Below are positions 15,664-26,019 of a stretch of 32,287 nucleotides of DNA, piece after piece. The stretch covers positions 1-32,287 of the forward strand of contig NZ_SADB01000033.1 in assembly GCF_009669305.1 (NCBI RefSeq), written 5' to 3'. A model generated the notes under the pieces. That model ran no database searches. It was not told the DNA's origin and saw nothing but the letters and a program-made list of their open reading frames with translations. The translations under genes and the position numbers were made by a program. Within the stretch, counting starts at the first letter, position 1. Each line of letters begins with the position of its first letter. This stretch comes from Ancylomarina sp. 16SWW S1-10-2 (lineage in GTDB: Bacteria; Bacteroidota; Bacteroidia; Bacteroidales; Marinifilaceae).

Positions 15664-16413
15664 TTATAACAAGCCAAGTTGTTTGACTCTTTCTAAATCT
15701 TCGGGTGTATCGATACCTATCGATTCGTGTTTTGTGATGTCTGTTTTAATCACATATTCATTTTCTAACCAACGTAGTTGTTCGAGTGATTCTGAAATTT
15801 CTAACGGAGACTGAGGAAGTTTTGTAATTTCGTTTAGTGTGTCCCTTCGATAAGCATACATGCCAACATGTTTGTAATAGGTTTGCTTTTTAAGCCAATT
15901 TTCTTTTTTCTCACCACGTAAAAATGGAATAGGTGAGCGGCTAAAATAAAGAGCACGATTGTTTTTGCTTAAAACAACCTTTACTTTATTCATATCAAAA
16001 ATCTCATCTTGGTTTTCAATGGGTTTTACTAATGTTGCAATTTGTGTCGATGGCGTTTTAAAACAAGCCTTTAAAGCTAGAATTTGCTCTGGCTGAATAA
16101 AAGGCTCGTCACCTTGAATATTGATAACAACTTGATAATTTTCTGATCTTTCAGATTCAAATTTTTCAATGGCTTCGGCAATACGATCTGTTCCACTTTT
16201 GTGGTTTGTAGATGTCATAACCACTTCTCCTCCAAAAGCTTTTACCGCTTCTTCAATTCTGCTATCGTCAGTTGCAACAACAACATCATCCAACGCAATT
16301 TTTACTTGTTCGTAAACACGTTGAATCATGGTTTTACCATTAATATCAGCTAATGGTTTACCTGGGAAACGAGTTGATGCATATCGAGCAGGAATTATAC
16401 CTATGAATTTCAT
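15664..16413 (-). CDS. kdsB: KdsB, CMP-KDO synthetase
   Basis: 3-deoxy-manno-octulosonate cytidylyltransferase activates KDO with CTP for the inner core of lipopolysaccharide; it acts in the cytoplasm. The 249-residue protein opens with the nucleotide-binding signature IPARYASTRFPGKPLADI (about 6-23) and carries NIQGDEPFIQPEQI, with the metal-binding aspartate, and the SRSPIPF substrate segment. The length is normal. It is divergent from the sigma-54 activator, followed two genes later by lptE, so this region holds two lipopolysaccharide genes on opposite strands. Confidence 0.97.
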   Translation of the reverse strand: MKFIGIIPARYASTRFPGKPLADINGKTMIQRVYEQVKIALDDVVVATDDSRIEEAVKAFGGEVVMTSTNHKSGTDRIAEAIEKFESERSENYQVVINIQGDEPFIQPEQILALKACFKTPSTQIATLVKPIENQDEIFDMNKVKVVLSKNNRALYFSRSPIPFLRGEKKENWLKKQTYYKHVGMYAYRRDTLNEITKLPQSPLEISESLEQLRWLENEYVIKTDITKHESIGIDTPEDLERVKQLGLL

Positions 16414-16569
16414 ATAATAAGTTTAGTCTGTTTCATTTTGATGGTGTAAAGATAAGAAGTTCCTTCCCTTTTAAAATTTCATTCGCAATAAATAAACTTT
16501 TGGTTTCTTATTAACATTATTTATTAAAGAATGGAAGCTTCATTTTTAGAAAATTAGTCAAAAAGTAGT

Positions 16570-16577
16570 AATTTTGT
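16570..16577 (+). promoter_or_regulatory. Bacteroidota -7 promoter box for the sigma-54 activator gene
   Basis: TAATTTTG fits TAnnTTTG about 50 bases before the ATG at 16625. It overlaps the only upstream alternative start (TTG, about 16574), which therefore cannot be within the messenger if this promoter is used. Confidence 0.5.
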
Positions 16578-16624
16578 CATGCAATCGGAAATTATTGCAG
16601 GTTTTAGAGTTGATTTTTAAAAAT

Positions 16625-17866
16625 ATGGATGTACAAAAAATAAAATTGCGTTTTGGTATTATTGGGAATTCAGATACCCTTTCTAGAGCGATTGATATTG
16701 CTGTGCAAGTAGCACCAACCGATCTTTCTGTTCTTATTACAGGTGAGAGTGGAACAGGTAAGGAAGTCTTCCCTCAAATTATTCATCAATTTAGTGCACG
16801 TAAGCATGCAGCTTATATCGCAGTTAACTGTGGCGCTATTCCTGAAGGAACAATAGATTCAGAACTTTTTGGTCATGAAAAAGGTGCTTTTACAGGAGCC
16901 CTATCCGATCGAAAAGGTTATTTTGAAGTGGCAGATAAAGGCACAATTTTTCTTGATGAGATAGGGGAATTGCCTCTTTCGACTCAGGTTCGTTTGTTGC
17001 GTGTTTTGGAAACTGGGGAATTTATGAAAGTGGGTTCGTCTAAGGTTTTAAAAACCAATGTGCGTGTTGTGGCAGCTACTAATCTTAATATACTTAAAGC
17101 GGTAAAGGAAAGTAAATTCAGAGAAGATCTGTTTTATCGTTTAAATACGGTACCTATTGTAATGGCGCCATTGCGTGGGCGTAGGGATGATATTTATTTG
17201 TTATTTAGAAAATTTGCTCAAGATTTTGCAGAGAAATATCGCATGCCGGCTTTAAGACTAACTGAAGGTGCTCAACAGCTTCTTCAAAATTACAAATGGC
17301 CAGGTAATATTCGTCAGTTAAAGAATATTACGGAACAAATTTCGATTATTGAAAATGAACGTTTAATTAGTCCTGAAATCTTAGTGAACTATTTGCCAGC
17401 GAATGAAGAAAGGATGTTGCCTGCCATTTATAAAAAAGATTCGAGCGAGGAGAAAAGTTTTTCATCGGAAAGAGAGATCTTGTATCAGGTACTTTTCGAC
17501 ATGAAAAAGGATATGGCAGATCTTAAACAATTGGTTTTCGATTTGATGCAAAAGGATGGAGGTTCAAATGATTTGCAGCAAAAGAATGCAATGCTCATTC
17601 GAAAACTATATGAAGATCATGAGCCAGATGCGGTTCAGCATCCTGTATTTAAGTCAAGCAATGCTAAAACGTCGCACGCTGATGTGTCTCATATTCAAGA
17701 TACCGAAGAGTTTGTTGAAGAATCGTTATCTCTTGTTGATAAGGAGATGGAACTTATTCGTAAAGCTTTGGAGAAACATAATGGCAAGAGAAAACATGCT
17801 GCTAACGATTTAGGGATATCGGAACGTACGTTATATCGAAAAATTAAGGAGTACGATATTAATTAG
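16625..17866 (+). CDS. Sigma-54-dependent transcriptional activator without receiver domain
   Basis: This 413-residue AAA+ activator remodels sigma-54 RNA polymerase. From the chosen ATG: Walker A GESGTGKE at 40-47, the sigma-54 contact loop GAFTGA at 87-92, Walker B IFLDEIGE at 108-115, and REDLFYRL near 166-173 with the arginine finger region. A linker follows (about 270-365), partly charged and coiled-coil-like, then a Fis-type helix-turn-helix at the end (RKHAANDLGISERTLYRKIKE). There is no N-terminal receiver, PAS or GAF domain: only about 15 residues precede the AAA+ core, so activity must be controlled by another protein or by amount. It leads the lptE-TPR-secG run, an order I know as conserved in Bacteroidota. 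Confidence 0.93.
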   Translation: MDVQKIKLRFGIIGNSDTLSRAIDIAVQVAPTDLSVLITGESGTGKEVFPQIIHQFSARKHAAYIAVNCGAIPEGTIDSELFGHEKGAFTGALSDRKGYFEVADKGTIFLDEIGELPLSTQVRLLRVLETGEFMKVGSSKVLKTNVRVVAATNLNILKAVKESKFREDLFYRLNTVPIVMAPLRGRRDDIYLLFRKFAQDFAEKYRMPALRLTEGAQQLLQNYKWPGNIRQLKNITEQISIIENERLISPEILVNYLPANEERMLPAIYKKDSSEEKSFSSEREILYQVLFDMKKDMADLKQLVFDLMQKDGGSNDLQQKNAMLIRKLYEDHEPDAVQHPVFKSSNAKTSHADVSHIQDTEEFVEESLSLVDKEMELIRKALEKHNGKRKHAANDLGISERTLYRKIKEYDIN

Positions 17867-17891
17867 ATCGAATGTTAAGCTGTCTTTTAAC

Positions 17892-17899
17892 TATATTTG
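17892..17899 (+). promoter_or_regulatory. Bacteroidota -7 promoter box for lptE
   Basis: TATATTTG fits TAnnTTTG 40 bases before the ATG at 17939. It overlaps the first in-frame upstream start at 17897, which argues for the later one. Confidence 0.5.
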
Positions 17900-17938
17900 C
17901 CGAGGCAGATTCTAACTGAAATATATAAGAATAAGATT

Positions 17939-18451
17939 ATGAATTGGATTAAATCAACATTACTCATTATAATTATTGGAGTTGTTTTTACTGCTTGTAA
18001 GGTGAGTTATTCGTTTACCGGAGGAACATTATCATCTGACATGAAGACTTTTTCTGTTCAGTATTTTCAAAATAGAGCACCTTTAGTAAACCCAAATTTG
18101 AGTGATCAATTTACTGAAGATTTAAAAGAAAAATTTCGTAGTAGAACTTCGCTTGATGAAATTGTTGGTGGTGAAGGACATTTAAATTTCTCGGGTGAAA
18201 TTACAGGTTATCAAACTAAAGCAATGGATATCACAAGTAATGATATTGCCGCGACTAACCGTTTGACAATTACAATTCGAGTGAAGTTTACAAATGAACT
18301 TGCACCTGATAATGACTTCGATAAAAGCTTTTCTTCTTTCGAAGATTTTGATAGTAATAGTCAGCTGAGTGATGTTGAATCGGATCTTGTGGATACAATT
18401 TTAGAAAAAATTATTGATGATATTTACAACCAATCAGTAGTTAACTGGTAG
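17939..18451 (+). CDS. lptE: LptE-like lipopolysaccharide assembly lipoprotein
   Basis: This 170-residue predicted outer-membrane lipoprotein has a signal peptide ending in the lipobox FTAC (Cys20). LptE plugs the LptD barrel that places lipopolysaccharide in the outer leaflet. The body (YSFTGGTLSSDMKTFSVQYFQN, then DLKEKFRSRTSLDEI and GEITGYQTKAMD) matches the compact alpha-beta fold typical of Bacteroidota LptE proteins. The assignment rests on this pattern and on its place between the sigma-54 activator and secG; sequence conservation in this family is low. The ATG at 17939 gives a proper signal peptide; starting at 17897 would add 14 residues ahead of it. Confidence 0.85.
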   Translation: MNWIKSTLLIIIIGVVFTACKVSYSFTGGTLSSDMKTFSVQYFQNRAPLVNPNLSDQFTEDLKEKFRSRTSLDEIVGGEGHLNFSGEITGYQTKAMDITSNDIAATNRLTITIRVKFTNELAPDNDFDKSFSSFEDFDSNSQLSDVESDLVDTILEKIIDDIYNQSVVNW

Positions 18452-18566
18452 TTTTGGGTAGATGTTAATTCATTTTTATTAAGTTTATCATTGAACTTAA
18501 AAATATAATTATAGGGTGATTGATTCCTATTTGTAATTTTTTAGACTCGTAATAAATGATTGAATA

Positions 18567-19535
18567 ATGAACAAGGAATTGTTGCAAACTTGGTTAAGAG
18601 ATCCACGAAAGTTGGATGGGAACAGTCATAAAGAGCTGAAAGCTCTTATTGATAAGTACCCATATTACCAAGCACCATACTTGTTGTTATTAAAGACTTT
18701 AAATCAGCAAAAGAGTATTCGTTTTAATCAGGAGTTAAAGAATTCTGCTCTTTTTATTCCAGATCGTAGACGTTTGTATTTATACATAAACGATAAGTTA
18801 GAATTCCCAACTTATAAGGCTGAACCTATTCTTAATATACCTGTTAAAGTTGAGTTTGAATCAAAAGAAGAGAATGAAACGTTTACTTTGGATGATAAGG
18901 GTACTGATGCTTTAATCTCATCTTCTTTACATGCCGATATTTCAGAATCTGATGAGTCCGAAGAAAATTTGGTTGAAGCAAAAGGGAAAGTGATTAATTT
19001 CGACGATTTAGAGATTAATATTTCCAATGATGTTGAAGAGGAAATAATAGTTGAGAATAAAACTTATGTTCCAGAATCTGAAATTTATGATATGAATTTT
19101 GGAGGTAGTTTATATGTTTTGAATTCAGATGATGATGTACTTGAGTCAAAGGAAAATCATTCTTTTTCAGATTGGATGTCTAAATTGGCTTCCCCTGATG
19201 TAAAATCAGTACAAATTACAGATGAAAATAAAGAAAAAAAATCAGCTAAAAAGCAGAAATTAAACATGAATTCTGACTTGATTTCTGATTTTATTGAGAA
19301 TAAACCTCGCATACCAAAACCCAATGAAAAGTCTGATAATCAGGCTGATGTTCCAAGTAAGAGTTTGAAGGAAGATGTCGCTTGTATAAGTGAGACTTTA
19401 GCCCGTATTTATATTAAACAAAAACTTTTTGATAAGGCTAAAGTAGTTTATGAGAAATTAATGTTGAAAAATCCCGAAAAAAATATTTACTTTGCGAGTC
19501 AATTGGAAAGAATAGAAAAATTTAAAAATAGATAA
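18567..19535 (+). CDS. Conserved TPR-like protein of the lptE-secG locus
   Basis: This 322-residue protein of unknown function has three parts. The first is an N-terminal helical region (1-75, with LRDPRKLDGNSHKELKALIDKYPYYQAPYLLLL). The second is a long acidic, low-complexity middle (about 90-225), rich in Glu, Asp and Ser and probably disordered. The third is a C-terminal segment with one TPR-like helix pair (ARIYIKQKLFDKAKVVYEKLMLKNP, about 285-310). No signal peptide or membrane segment is seen, so it is likely cytoplasmic. Its stop is 2 bases before the secG start, which implies coupling. I recognise the genomic position as conserved in the phylum but not its job. Confidence 0.75.
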   Translation: MNKELLQTWLRDPRKLDGNSHKELKALIDKYPYYQAPYLLLLKTLNQQKSIRFNQELKNSALFIPDRRRLYLYINDKLEFPTYKAEPILNIPVKVEFESKEENETFTLDDKGTDALISSSLHADISESDESEENLVEAKGKVINFDDLEINISNDVEEEIIVENKTYVPESEIYDMNFGGSLYVLNSDDDVLESKENHSFSDWMSKLASPDVKSVQITDENKEKKSAKKQKLNMNSDLISDFIENKPRIPKPNEKSDNQADVPSKSLKEDVACISETLARIYIKQKLFDKAKVVYEKLMLKNPEKNIYFASQLERIEKFKNR

Positions 19536-19537
19536 GT

Positions 19538-19882
19538 ATGTTTACCTTTATTTTAATAGTGAGCTTTATTTTATGTGTACTAATGGTTTTAATCGTTTTG
19601 GTACAAAACTCAAAAGGTGGTGGATTAGCTTCTAACTTCTCATCTTCTAACCAAATTATGGGCGTTAAGAAAACAACAGATTTTCTTGAAAAAGCAACAT
19701 GGGGATTAGCATTAGCTATTTTTGCACTTTGTTTGGGTGCAGCAGCTACTATCGATCATGGTACTAATGTTCCTAAATCGGCTATTGAGCAGGAGTTACT
19801 AGAAACTGAAACAGCTCCTGCAACACCAGCTTTTCCAACAGAAGCTCCTGTTAAACCAACAGAAACTGAGAAAGCGGAGTAA
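19538..19882 (+). CDS. secG: SecG, preprotein translocase subunit
   Basis: SecG is the small membrane subunit of the SecYEG channel that helps SecA-driven protein export. The 114-residue protein has two transmembrane helices (about 2-22 and 53-73) joined by the conserved loop VQNSKGGGLASNFSSSNQIMG. The C-terminal tail after residue 80 is rich in Pro, Ala, Thr and Glu. It begins 2 bases after the TPR-like gene and is followed by a terminator, so it closes the operon. Confidence 0.96.
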   Translation: MFTFILIVSFILCVLMVLIVLVQNSKGGGLASNFSSSNQIMGVKKTTDFLEKATWGLALAIFALCLGAAATIDHGTNVPKSAIEQELLETETAPATPAFPTEAPVKPTETEKAE

Positions 19883-19909
19883 TTTTAAACTTACTTCTTT
19901 AAGATATTT

Positions 19910-19947
19910 AAGTGTCAGTATGTCATTCATGCTGACACTTTTTTTAT
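19910..19947 (+). terminator. Terminator after secG
   Basis: AAGTGTCAG pairs with CTGACACTT and is followed by a run of Ts. Confidence 0.9.
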
Positions 19948-20093
19948 GTTTTGATTTTTAACTGCAATAATGTCAATAATTATTGTTTGGCATAGATTGT
20001 GACAGAAGCCAAGTGTTGTTTTTTATTTAAACAACTTGATCTTGAAAGATCTAATTACGGTAACACAAAAAATAAACTTAAATATTTAAAAAA

Positions 20094-20372
20094 ATGGCAG
20101 AATTAAAAGGAAAGATCCTTGCGGGCAAAATTTTAGTTGCTCCAATAGCAATCGAAGAGAAAACAGCTAGTGGTATTATTATTCCTGATTCAGCAAAAGA
20201 AAAACCATTACGAGGAAAAGTTGTATTGGTTGGTGCTGACAAAAAAGACGAGCCAATGGAAATTAAGGCCGGAGATACCGTTGTTTATGGAAAATATGCT
20301 GGTACAGAATTGAGTGTTGATAATGAAGATTATCTATTGATGTCTCAAGCTGATGTCTTATATATTGCTTAA
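20094..20372 (+). CDS. groS: GroES co-chaperonin
   Basis: GroES forms the seven-subunit lid of the GroEL chamber. The 92-residue protein has the expected fold elements: the start LKGKILAGKILVAP, the mobile loop EEKTASGIIIPDSAKEKP (about 22-39) that docks on GroEL, and the final block VVYGKYAGTELSVDNEDYLLM. It is 45 bases upstream of groEL. I found no CIRCE element (TTAGCACTC-N9-GAGTGCTAA) in the 150 bases before it, so control by HrcA is not indicated; a 7-bp inverted repeat (GTTGTTT with AAACAAC, 20015-20035) is present instead. Confidence 0.98.
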   Translation: MAELKGKILAGKILVAPIAIEEKTASGIIIPDSAKEKPLRGKVVLVGADKKDEPMEIKAGDTVVYGKYAGTELSVDNEDYLLMSQADVLYIA

Positions 20373-20408
20373 TTGCAATAAGTGAAAAAATAATTTTTAA
20401 TCTATTAA

Positions 20409-22052
<1,644 letters not shown>

Positions 22053-22073
22053 ATCTAAACTCGCAAAATACTT

Positions 22074-22113
22074 GAAAGCAGTTGCTAAATGAAAATTTTA
22101 GTAGCTGCTTTTA
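22074..22113 (+). terminator. Terminator after groEL
   Basis: AAAGCAG-TTGCTAAA pairs with TTTAGTAGCTGCTTT (one wobble), followed by TTTT. Confidence 0.85.
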
Positions 22114-22183
22114 TACTTTATGTTACATGTAAATAAATGGTTTTGCTTAGGTGTCACTATTTAGAAAATCCATTTAATTTACT

Positions 22184-22191
22184 TATTTTTG
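22184..22191 (+). promoter_or_regulatory. Bacteroidota -7 promoter box for the acyltransferase operon
   Basis: TATTTTTG fits TAnnTTTG, 30 bases before the ATG. The matching -33 position holds TTAG (22161-22164), a weak match. Confidence 0.45.
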
Positions 22192-22221
22192 TAGTTCCTT
22201 ACAACCAATTCGACTTGATAC

Positions 22222-23388
22222 ATGATTTCTGAATCAGAATATGATGATATACGTCCTTTTAGCGACTCCGAAGTACCGGAAGTAATAGAACGTTTAATTA
22301 AGAATGACGACTTTTCAAAATTTGCTTTGCAATTGTTTCCCGATTTATCTCGAGAAAAAATTGAAGGTATCTTGTCGCAAGTAAAAACTATCGACGATTT
22401 TCAGTCGACGTTTATTGTTCCTTTGGCGAATAATATTATTAAAAACACGACTAAAGGCATTAGTATTGAAGGTCTTGATAGATTGAATCCTAACGAGAGT
22501 TATCTATTTATATCAGACCATAGAGATATTATTCTCGATTCTGCTCTTCTAAATATCCTTTTATATCAAAACGGTTTTTCTACAACAGAAATCGCAATTG
22601 GATCTAATCTTTTGATGAAACCATGGATTAGTGATTTGGTAAAGCTTAATAAAAGCTTTGTTGTAAAAAGGAATGCTTCTGTTCGTGATTTATTAGTGAA
22701 TTCAAATCAACTTTCTTCTTACATCGAACATGCAATTACGCAAAAGAAATCTTCTGTTTGGATTGCTCAACGTGAGGGAAGAACAAAGGATGGCGACGAT
22801 AGAACTCAGCAAAGTTTGTTGAAAATGTTGCAAATGAGTGGTAATCAGACTTTTTCGGAGCATTTTAAAGCTCTAAAAATTGTTCCTGTTGCTATTTCGT
22901 ATGAGTACGAACCTTGCGATGGTTTAAAGTCTCGAGAGCGGTATTTGAAAGAAACCGTTGAAAATTATAAGAAGACGCCAAAGGACGATTTGTTGAGTAT
23001 GCTTAAAGGCTTAATTAACGAAAAAGGTCGTGTTCATTTCAAATTGGGTAAGCCAATTTTAGAGATGATTGATGTGATTAAAGAAATGGATGATAGTCGT
23101 GATAAATTTAAAGCTTTAGCTGATTTTATAGACTATAAGATTCACAAAAACTTCAAGCTTTGGCCTGATAATTATATCGCTTTTGATATTTTGAACAATA
23201 CAGATGAATATCGAGACAAATATACAGATGAAGAAAAAGAACTGTTCTTGAAACATAGGGACAAAAAATTGGGAACTGTAGAAGGTGATATGGAAAGACT
23301 TAAAGATTTTTTCATTGAGATATATGCAAACCCAGTTAAAAATCAAATGGCACTTAAAAAGCCTGATTTTATGTTAGAGGACGACTAG
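22222..23388 (+). CDS. Acyltransferase of the PlsC/GPAT superfamily
   Basis: This 388-residue protein carries a glycerolipid-type acyltransferase domain in its middle (about 80-290) and is probably involved in phospholipid synthesis at the membrane. Motif III EGRT (185-188) is canonical. Motif I reads SDHRDIILDSALL: the histidine (100) and aspartate (106) are separated by five residues, not the usual four, although Asp102 is also available. No clear transmembrane segment is present, so it would be a peripheral protein. The C-terminal 100 residues are unassigned and strongly charged. It leads a three-gene run with two small unknown genes (17 and 33 bases between genes). Confidence 0.85.
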   Translation: MISESEYDDIRPFSDSEVPEVIERLIKNDDFSKFALQLFPDLSREKIEGILSQVKTIDDFQSTFIVPLANNIIKNTTKGISIEGLDRLNPNESYLFISDHRDIILDSALLNILLYQNGFSTTEIAIGSNLLMKPWISDLVKLNKSFVVKRNASVRDLLVNSNQLSSYIEHAITQKKSSVWIAQREGRTKDGDDRTQQSLLKMLQMSGNQTFSEHFKALKIVPVAISYEYEPCDGLKSRERYLKETVENYKKTPKDDLLSMLKGLINEKGRVHFKLGKPILEMIDVIKEMDDSRDKFKALADFIDYKIHKNFKLWPDNYIAFDILNNTDEYRDKYTDEEKELFLKHRDKKLGTVEGDMERLKDFFIEIYANPVKNQMALKKPDFMLEDD

Positions 23389-23405
23389 TTTATGTTTGAT
23401 TACTA

Positions 23406-23627
23406 ATGTCAATATTGATAAGGATGAAACTAATTAAATTTCTCTTGGTACTGTCTACCTTCTTAATTATGGTAGCAATTGTTTTTAATCTTTTATATTC
23501 TACAGGAGAATCTGGAGATAAAACAGGTATTTATATTGAAGTGGTTGTGATGTTTGTTTTAACACTAACCATGGTTCTTGTAAATAATTTAGAAAAGAAA
23601 ATTAAGGATTCGGAGCAAAATAGATAA
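23406..23627 (+). CDS. Small two-helix membrane protein of unknown function
   Basis: This 73-residue protein has two hydrophobic segments (about 8-29 and 40-60) with a short polar loop (STGESGDKTG) and a charged tail (EKKIKDSEQNR). I do not recognise a family. The frame starts 17 bases after the acyltransferase stop and is 33 bases before the next gene, which supports translation in one operon. An internal ATG at 23424 is an alternative start, preceded by AAGG. Confidence 0.65.
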   Translation: MSILIRMKLIKFLLVLSTFLIMVAIVFNLLYSTGESGDKTGIYIEVVVMFVLTLTMVLVNNLEKKIKDSEQNR

Positions 23628-23660
23628 AGCTCTATTCTTTTATCAAGTAATAGAATTGAA

Positions 23661-23948
23661 ATGATAAAGTTTAAACGACATATAAAGGTTGATGGTGAAG
23701 TCTTTGAAACCTGGATGGGATTAGAAATTAAGAAAAAAAATGGAAGACCTAATGTTGGTGTTTATTACTATACAGATGATCCCGATTTAGAAACAAGTGA
23801 GCATAACTTGATTAAAGCTAATTTTCAAAGTAAGGAAGAAGCTGTAAAGTATGGTTGTTTATTTATGCGTGGTATGTATAAAGATATGATTAAACGTGAA
23901 AAAGGTCTTACAGATAACAAAGAAGAAGAAACTGATATAGACTGGTAG
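23661..23948 (+). CDS. Small soluble protein of unknown function
   Basis: This 95-residue, highly charged protein has no signal peptide or membrane helix. The first half looks like beta strands (FKRHIKVDGEVFETWMGLEI, then VGVYYYTDD), followed by one or two helices and a very acidic end (NKEEETDIDW). I recognise no family or active site. It is the last gene of the acyltransferase run and is followed by a terminator. Confidence 0.65.
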   Translation: MIKFKRHIKVDGEVFETWMGLEIKKKNGRPNVGVYYYTDDPDLETSEHNLIKANFQSKEEAVKYGCLFMRGMYKDMIKREKGLTDNKEEETDIDW

Positions 23949-23966
23949 TCTATTATGAAAATATTT

Positions 23967-24001
23967 CAAAGACCATTGAACTTGTTTCGATGGTCTTTTT
24001 G
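23967..24001 (+). terminator. Terminator after the acyltransferase operon
   Basis: AAAGACCAT pairs with ATGGTCTTT around a short loop that can extend the stem (GAA with TTC), followed by Ts. Confidence 0.85.
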
Positions 24002-24029
24002 TTGCTATAAACTCAACTCAAATCATTTT

Positions 24030-24062
24030 AAAAAAAAAGGCTATCTCCTGAGAGATAGCCTT
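24030..24062 (-). terminator. Terminator after aspS
   Basis: On the minus strand GGCTATCTCTC pairs with GAGATAGCC and a long T-run follows. Confidence 0.93.
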
Positions 24063-24085
24063 CGTAATATATATGAGTTTGAGAT

Positions 24086-25846
24086 TTATTTTTTCTCAAT
24101 AGCTTTCAAAGCTAAGCTTAATTCATCCAATTGTGCAACAGAGACTTTTGATGGAGAATCTATCATCACATCGCGTCCCGAGTTATTTTTAGGGAAAGCA
24201 ATCACGTCACGAATAGATTCGATACCTGCAAATAATGATGCTAAACGGTCAAATCCGAAAGCAATTCCACCATGAGGAGGTGCACCAAATTTGAATGCAT
24301 TCATTAGGAAGCCAAATTGATCTTGAGCTTCTTCATCGGTGAAGCCTAAGTGTTTAAACATTTCAGCTTGTAAGTCTGTATCATGAATACGAATAGAACC
24401 GCCACCAATCTCAATACCATTTATAACCAAATCGTATGCATTAGCACGAACCGCTCCAGGATCAGTATCCAATAAGTGAATATCTTCTTTCTTAGGAGAT
24501 GTAAATGGATGGTGCATTGCGTGAAAACGATTATTTGTTTCATCCCACTCCAATAGAGGAAAATCTACAACCCAAAGAGGAGAGAATTTCTTATTGTCTT
24601 TAAGTCCAAGTTGAGATCCCATTTCAAGACGTAACTCAGAAAGTTGAGGAAGTGTTTTGTTACGTTCTCCAACAAGAACTAAGATTAAGTCACCTGGTTT
24701 TGCATTACAAGCTTCGGCCCATTTTTGTAAGTCTTCAGCAGCGTAAAATTTATCTACAGATGATTTGAAAGAACCATCTTCGTTATATTTAACGTAAACT
24801 AACCCTTTAGCACCAATTTGTGCTTTCTTCACAAAGTCAGTTAATTTATCTAATTGTTTACGTGTATAAGTTGCGCAACCTGTTGCACATATTGCACCAA
24901 TATATTCAGCTTCATCAAATAATTTGAAATCATTTCCTTTAGCAACAACGCTTAGGTCAACAATTTTCATTTCGAAACGTGTGTCAGGCTTATCGTTACC
25001 ATAATAAGTCATGGCATCAGCATAATCCAACTTTGGAAAATCGAAGTTAAATTCAATATCTTTCAATTTCTTGAAAAGATGTTTCGTTAAGCTCTCGAAG
25101 ATATTTAGAATATCATCTTGACCTACAAATGACATCTCGCAATCAATCTGAGTAAACTCAGGCTGACGGTCAGCACGAAGGTCTTCGTCGCGGAAACATT
25201 TAACAATTTGGTAATAACGGTCGAAACCAGAGATCATCAACAATTGTTTGAATACCTGAGGCGACTGAGGTAAAGCATAAAATTCACCTGGATTCATACG
25301 CGATGGTACAACAAAGTCACGAGCTCCTTCAGGAGTAGACTTAATAAGTACTGGTGTTTCAGTCTCGATAAATTCTAATTTGTCAAGAAAATTACGAATC
25401 TCGATACCCATTTTATGACGCAAAATAAGGTTCTCACGAACACAGTTACGACGTAAGTCAAGGTAACGGTATTTCATTCTTAGTTCGTCTCCACCATCTG
25501 TTTTATCTTCGATAGTAAATGGAGGTGTAATCGATTTACTCAATACTTCAATTTTCTCAGCAATAACCTCAATGTCACCTGTAGACATTTTTGAGTTTTT
25601 ACTTAGACGTTCATGAATTGTTCCTGTAATTGCAACAACAAATTCACGACCTAATTTTCTAGCCTGAGCACATAGCTCTGGATTGGTTTCCATATCGAAA
25701 ACAAACTGAGTAATACCATAACGATCACGAAGATCGACAAAAGTCATTCCTCCAAGGTTACGAGCTTTTTGTACCCAACCGCTGAGGGTTACAGTTTCTT
25801 TTACATTCTGAATTCTTAATTCACCACAAGTATGAGTTCTATACAT
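24086..25846 (-). CDS. aspS: AspS, aspartyl-tRNA synthetase
   Basis: This class II synthetase charges tRNA-Asp with aspartate. The 586-residue length and the insertion domain between motifs 2 and 3 are of the bacterial type. The N-terminal OB-fold that reads the anticodon is clear ([23 protein letters not shown], about 18-40). Motif 2 is [19 protein letters not shown] (about 215-235), and motif 3 is [10 protein letters not shown] (about 525-537), with the ATP-binding arginine. I cannot decide by eye whether it also charges tRNA-Asn. It is convergent with the acyltransferase operon, and the two terminators lie back to back. Confidence 0.98.
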   Translation of the reverse strand: MYRTHTCGELRIQNVKETVTLSGWVQKARNLGGMTFVDLRDRYGITQFVFDMETNPELCAQARKLGREFVVAITGTIHERLSKNSKMSTGDIEVIAEKIEVLSKSITPPFTIEDKTDGGDELRMKYRYLDLRRNCVRENLILRHKMGIEIRNFLDKLEFIETETPVLIKSTPEGARDFVVPSRMNPGEFYALPQSPQVFKQLLMISGFDRYYQIVKCFRDEDLRADRQPEFTQIDCEMSFVGQDDILNIFESLTKHLFKKLKDIEFNFDFPKLDYADAMTYYGNDKPDTRFEMKIVDLSVVAKGNDFKLFDEAEYIGAICATGCATYTRKQLDKLTDFVKKAQIGAKGLVYVKYNEDGSFKSSVDKFYAAEDLQKWAEACNAKPGDLILVLVGERNKTLPQLSELRLEMGSQLGLKDNKKFSPLWVVDFPLLEWDETNNRFHAMHHPFTSPKKEDIHLLDTDPGAVRANAYDLVINGIEIGGGSIRIHDTDLQAEMFKHLGFTDEEAQDQFGFLMNAFKFGAPPHGGIAFGFDRLASLFAGIESIRDVIAFPKNNSGRDVMIDSPSKVSVAQLDELSLALKAIEKK

Positions 25847-26019
25847 CTTATTCCTATTTTATTAACTTTGCGAAATTACTAAGTTTTTGTGAATTAGAAT
25901 AGTTTTTTTTTGAATTAGGTTAAGTTTTGTATTTAATCTAGATTCAAGTTAAACTTGTTGCTTAGTTTTTGACTTTTAGATGTTAACTTTTATCAATAAT
26001 ATTTTTTATTTTTACTCTT

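Noticed and set aside
19984-20005. Possible sigma-54 promoter (TTGGCATAGATTGTGA) before groES
   Set aside because: The -24 half is good, but the base pair at -12 is GA instead of GC, and groES-groEL is usually not sigma-54 dependent.
19948-20093. CIRCE heat-shock operator before groES
   Set aside because: No TTAGCACTC/GAGTGCTAA inverted repeat is present; only a weak 7-bp inverted repeat was found.
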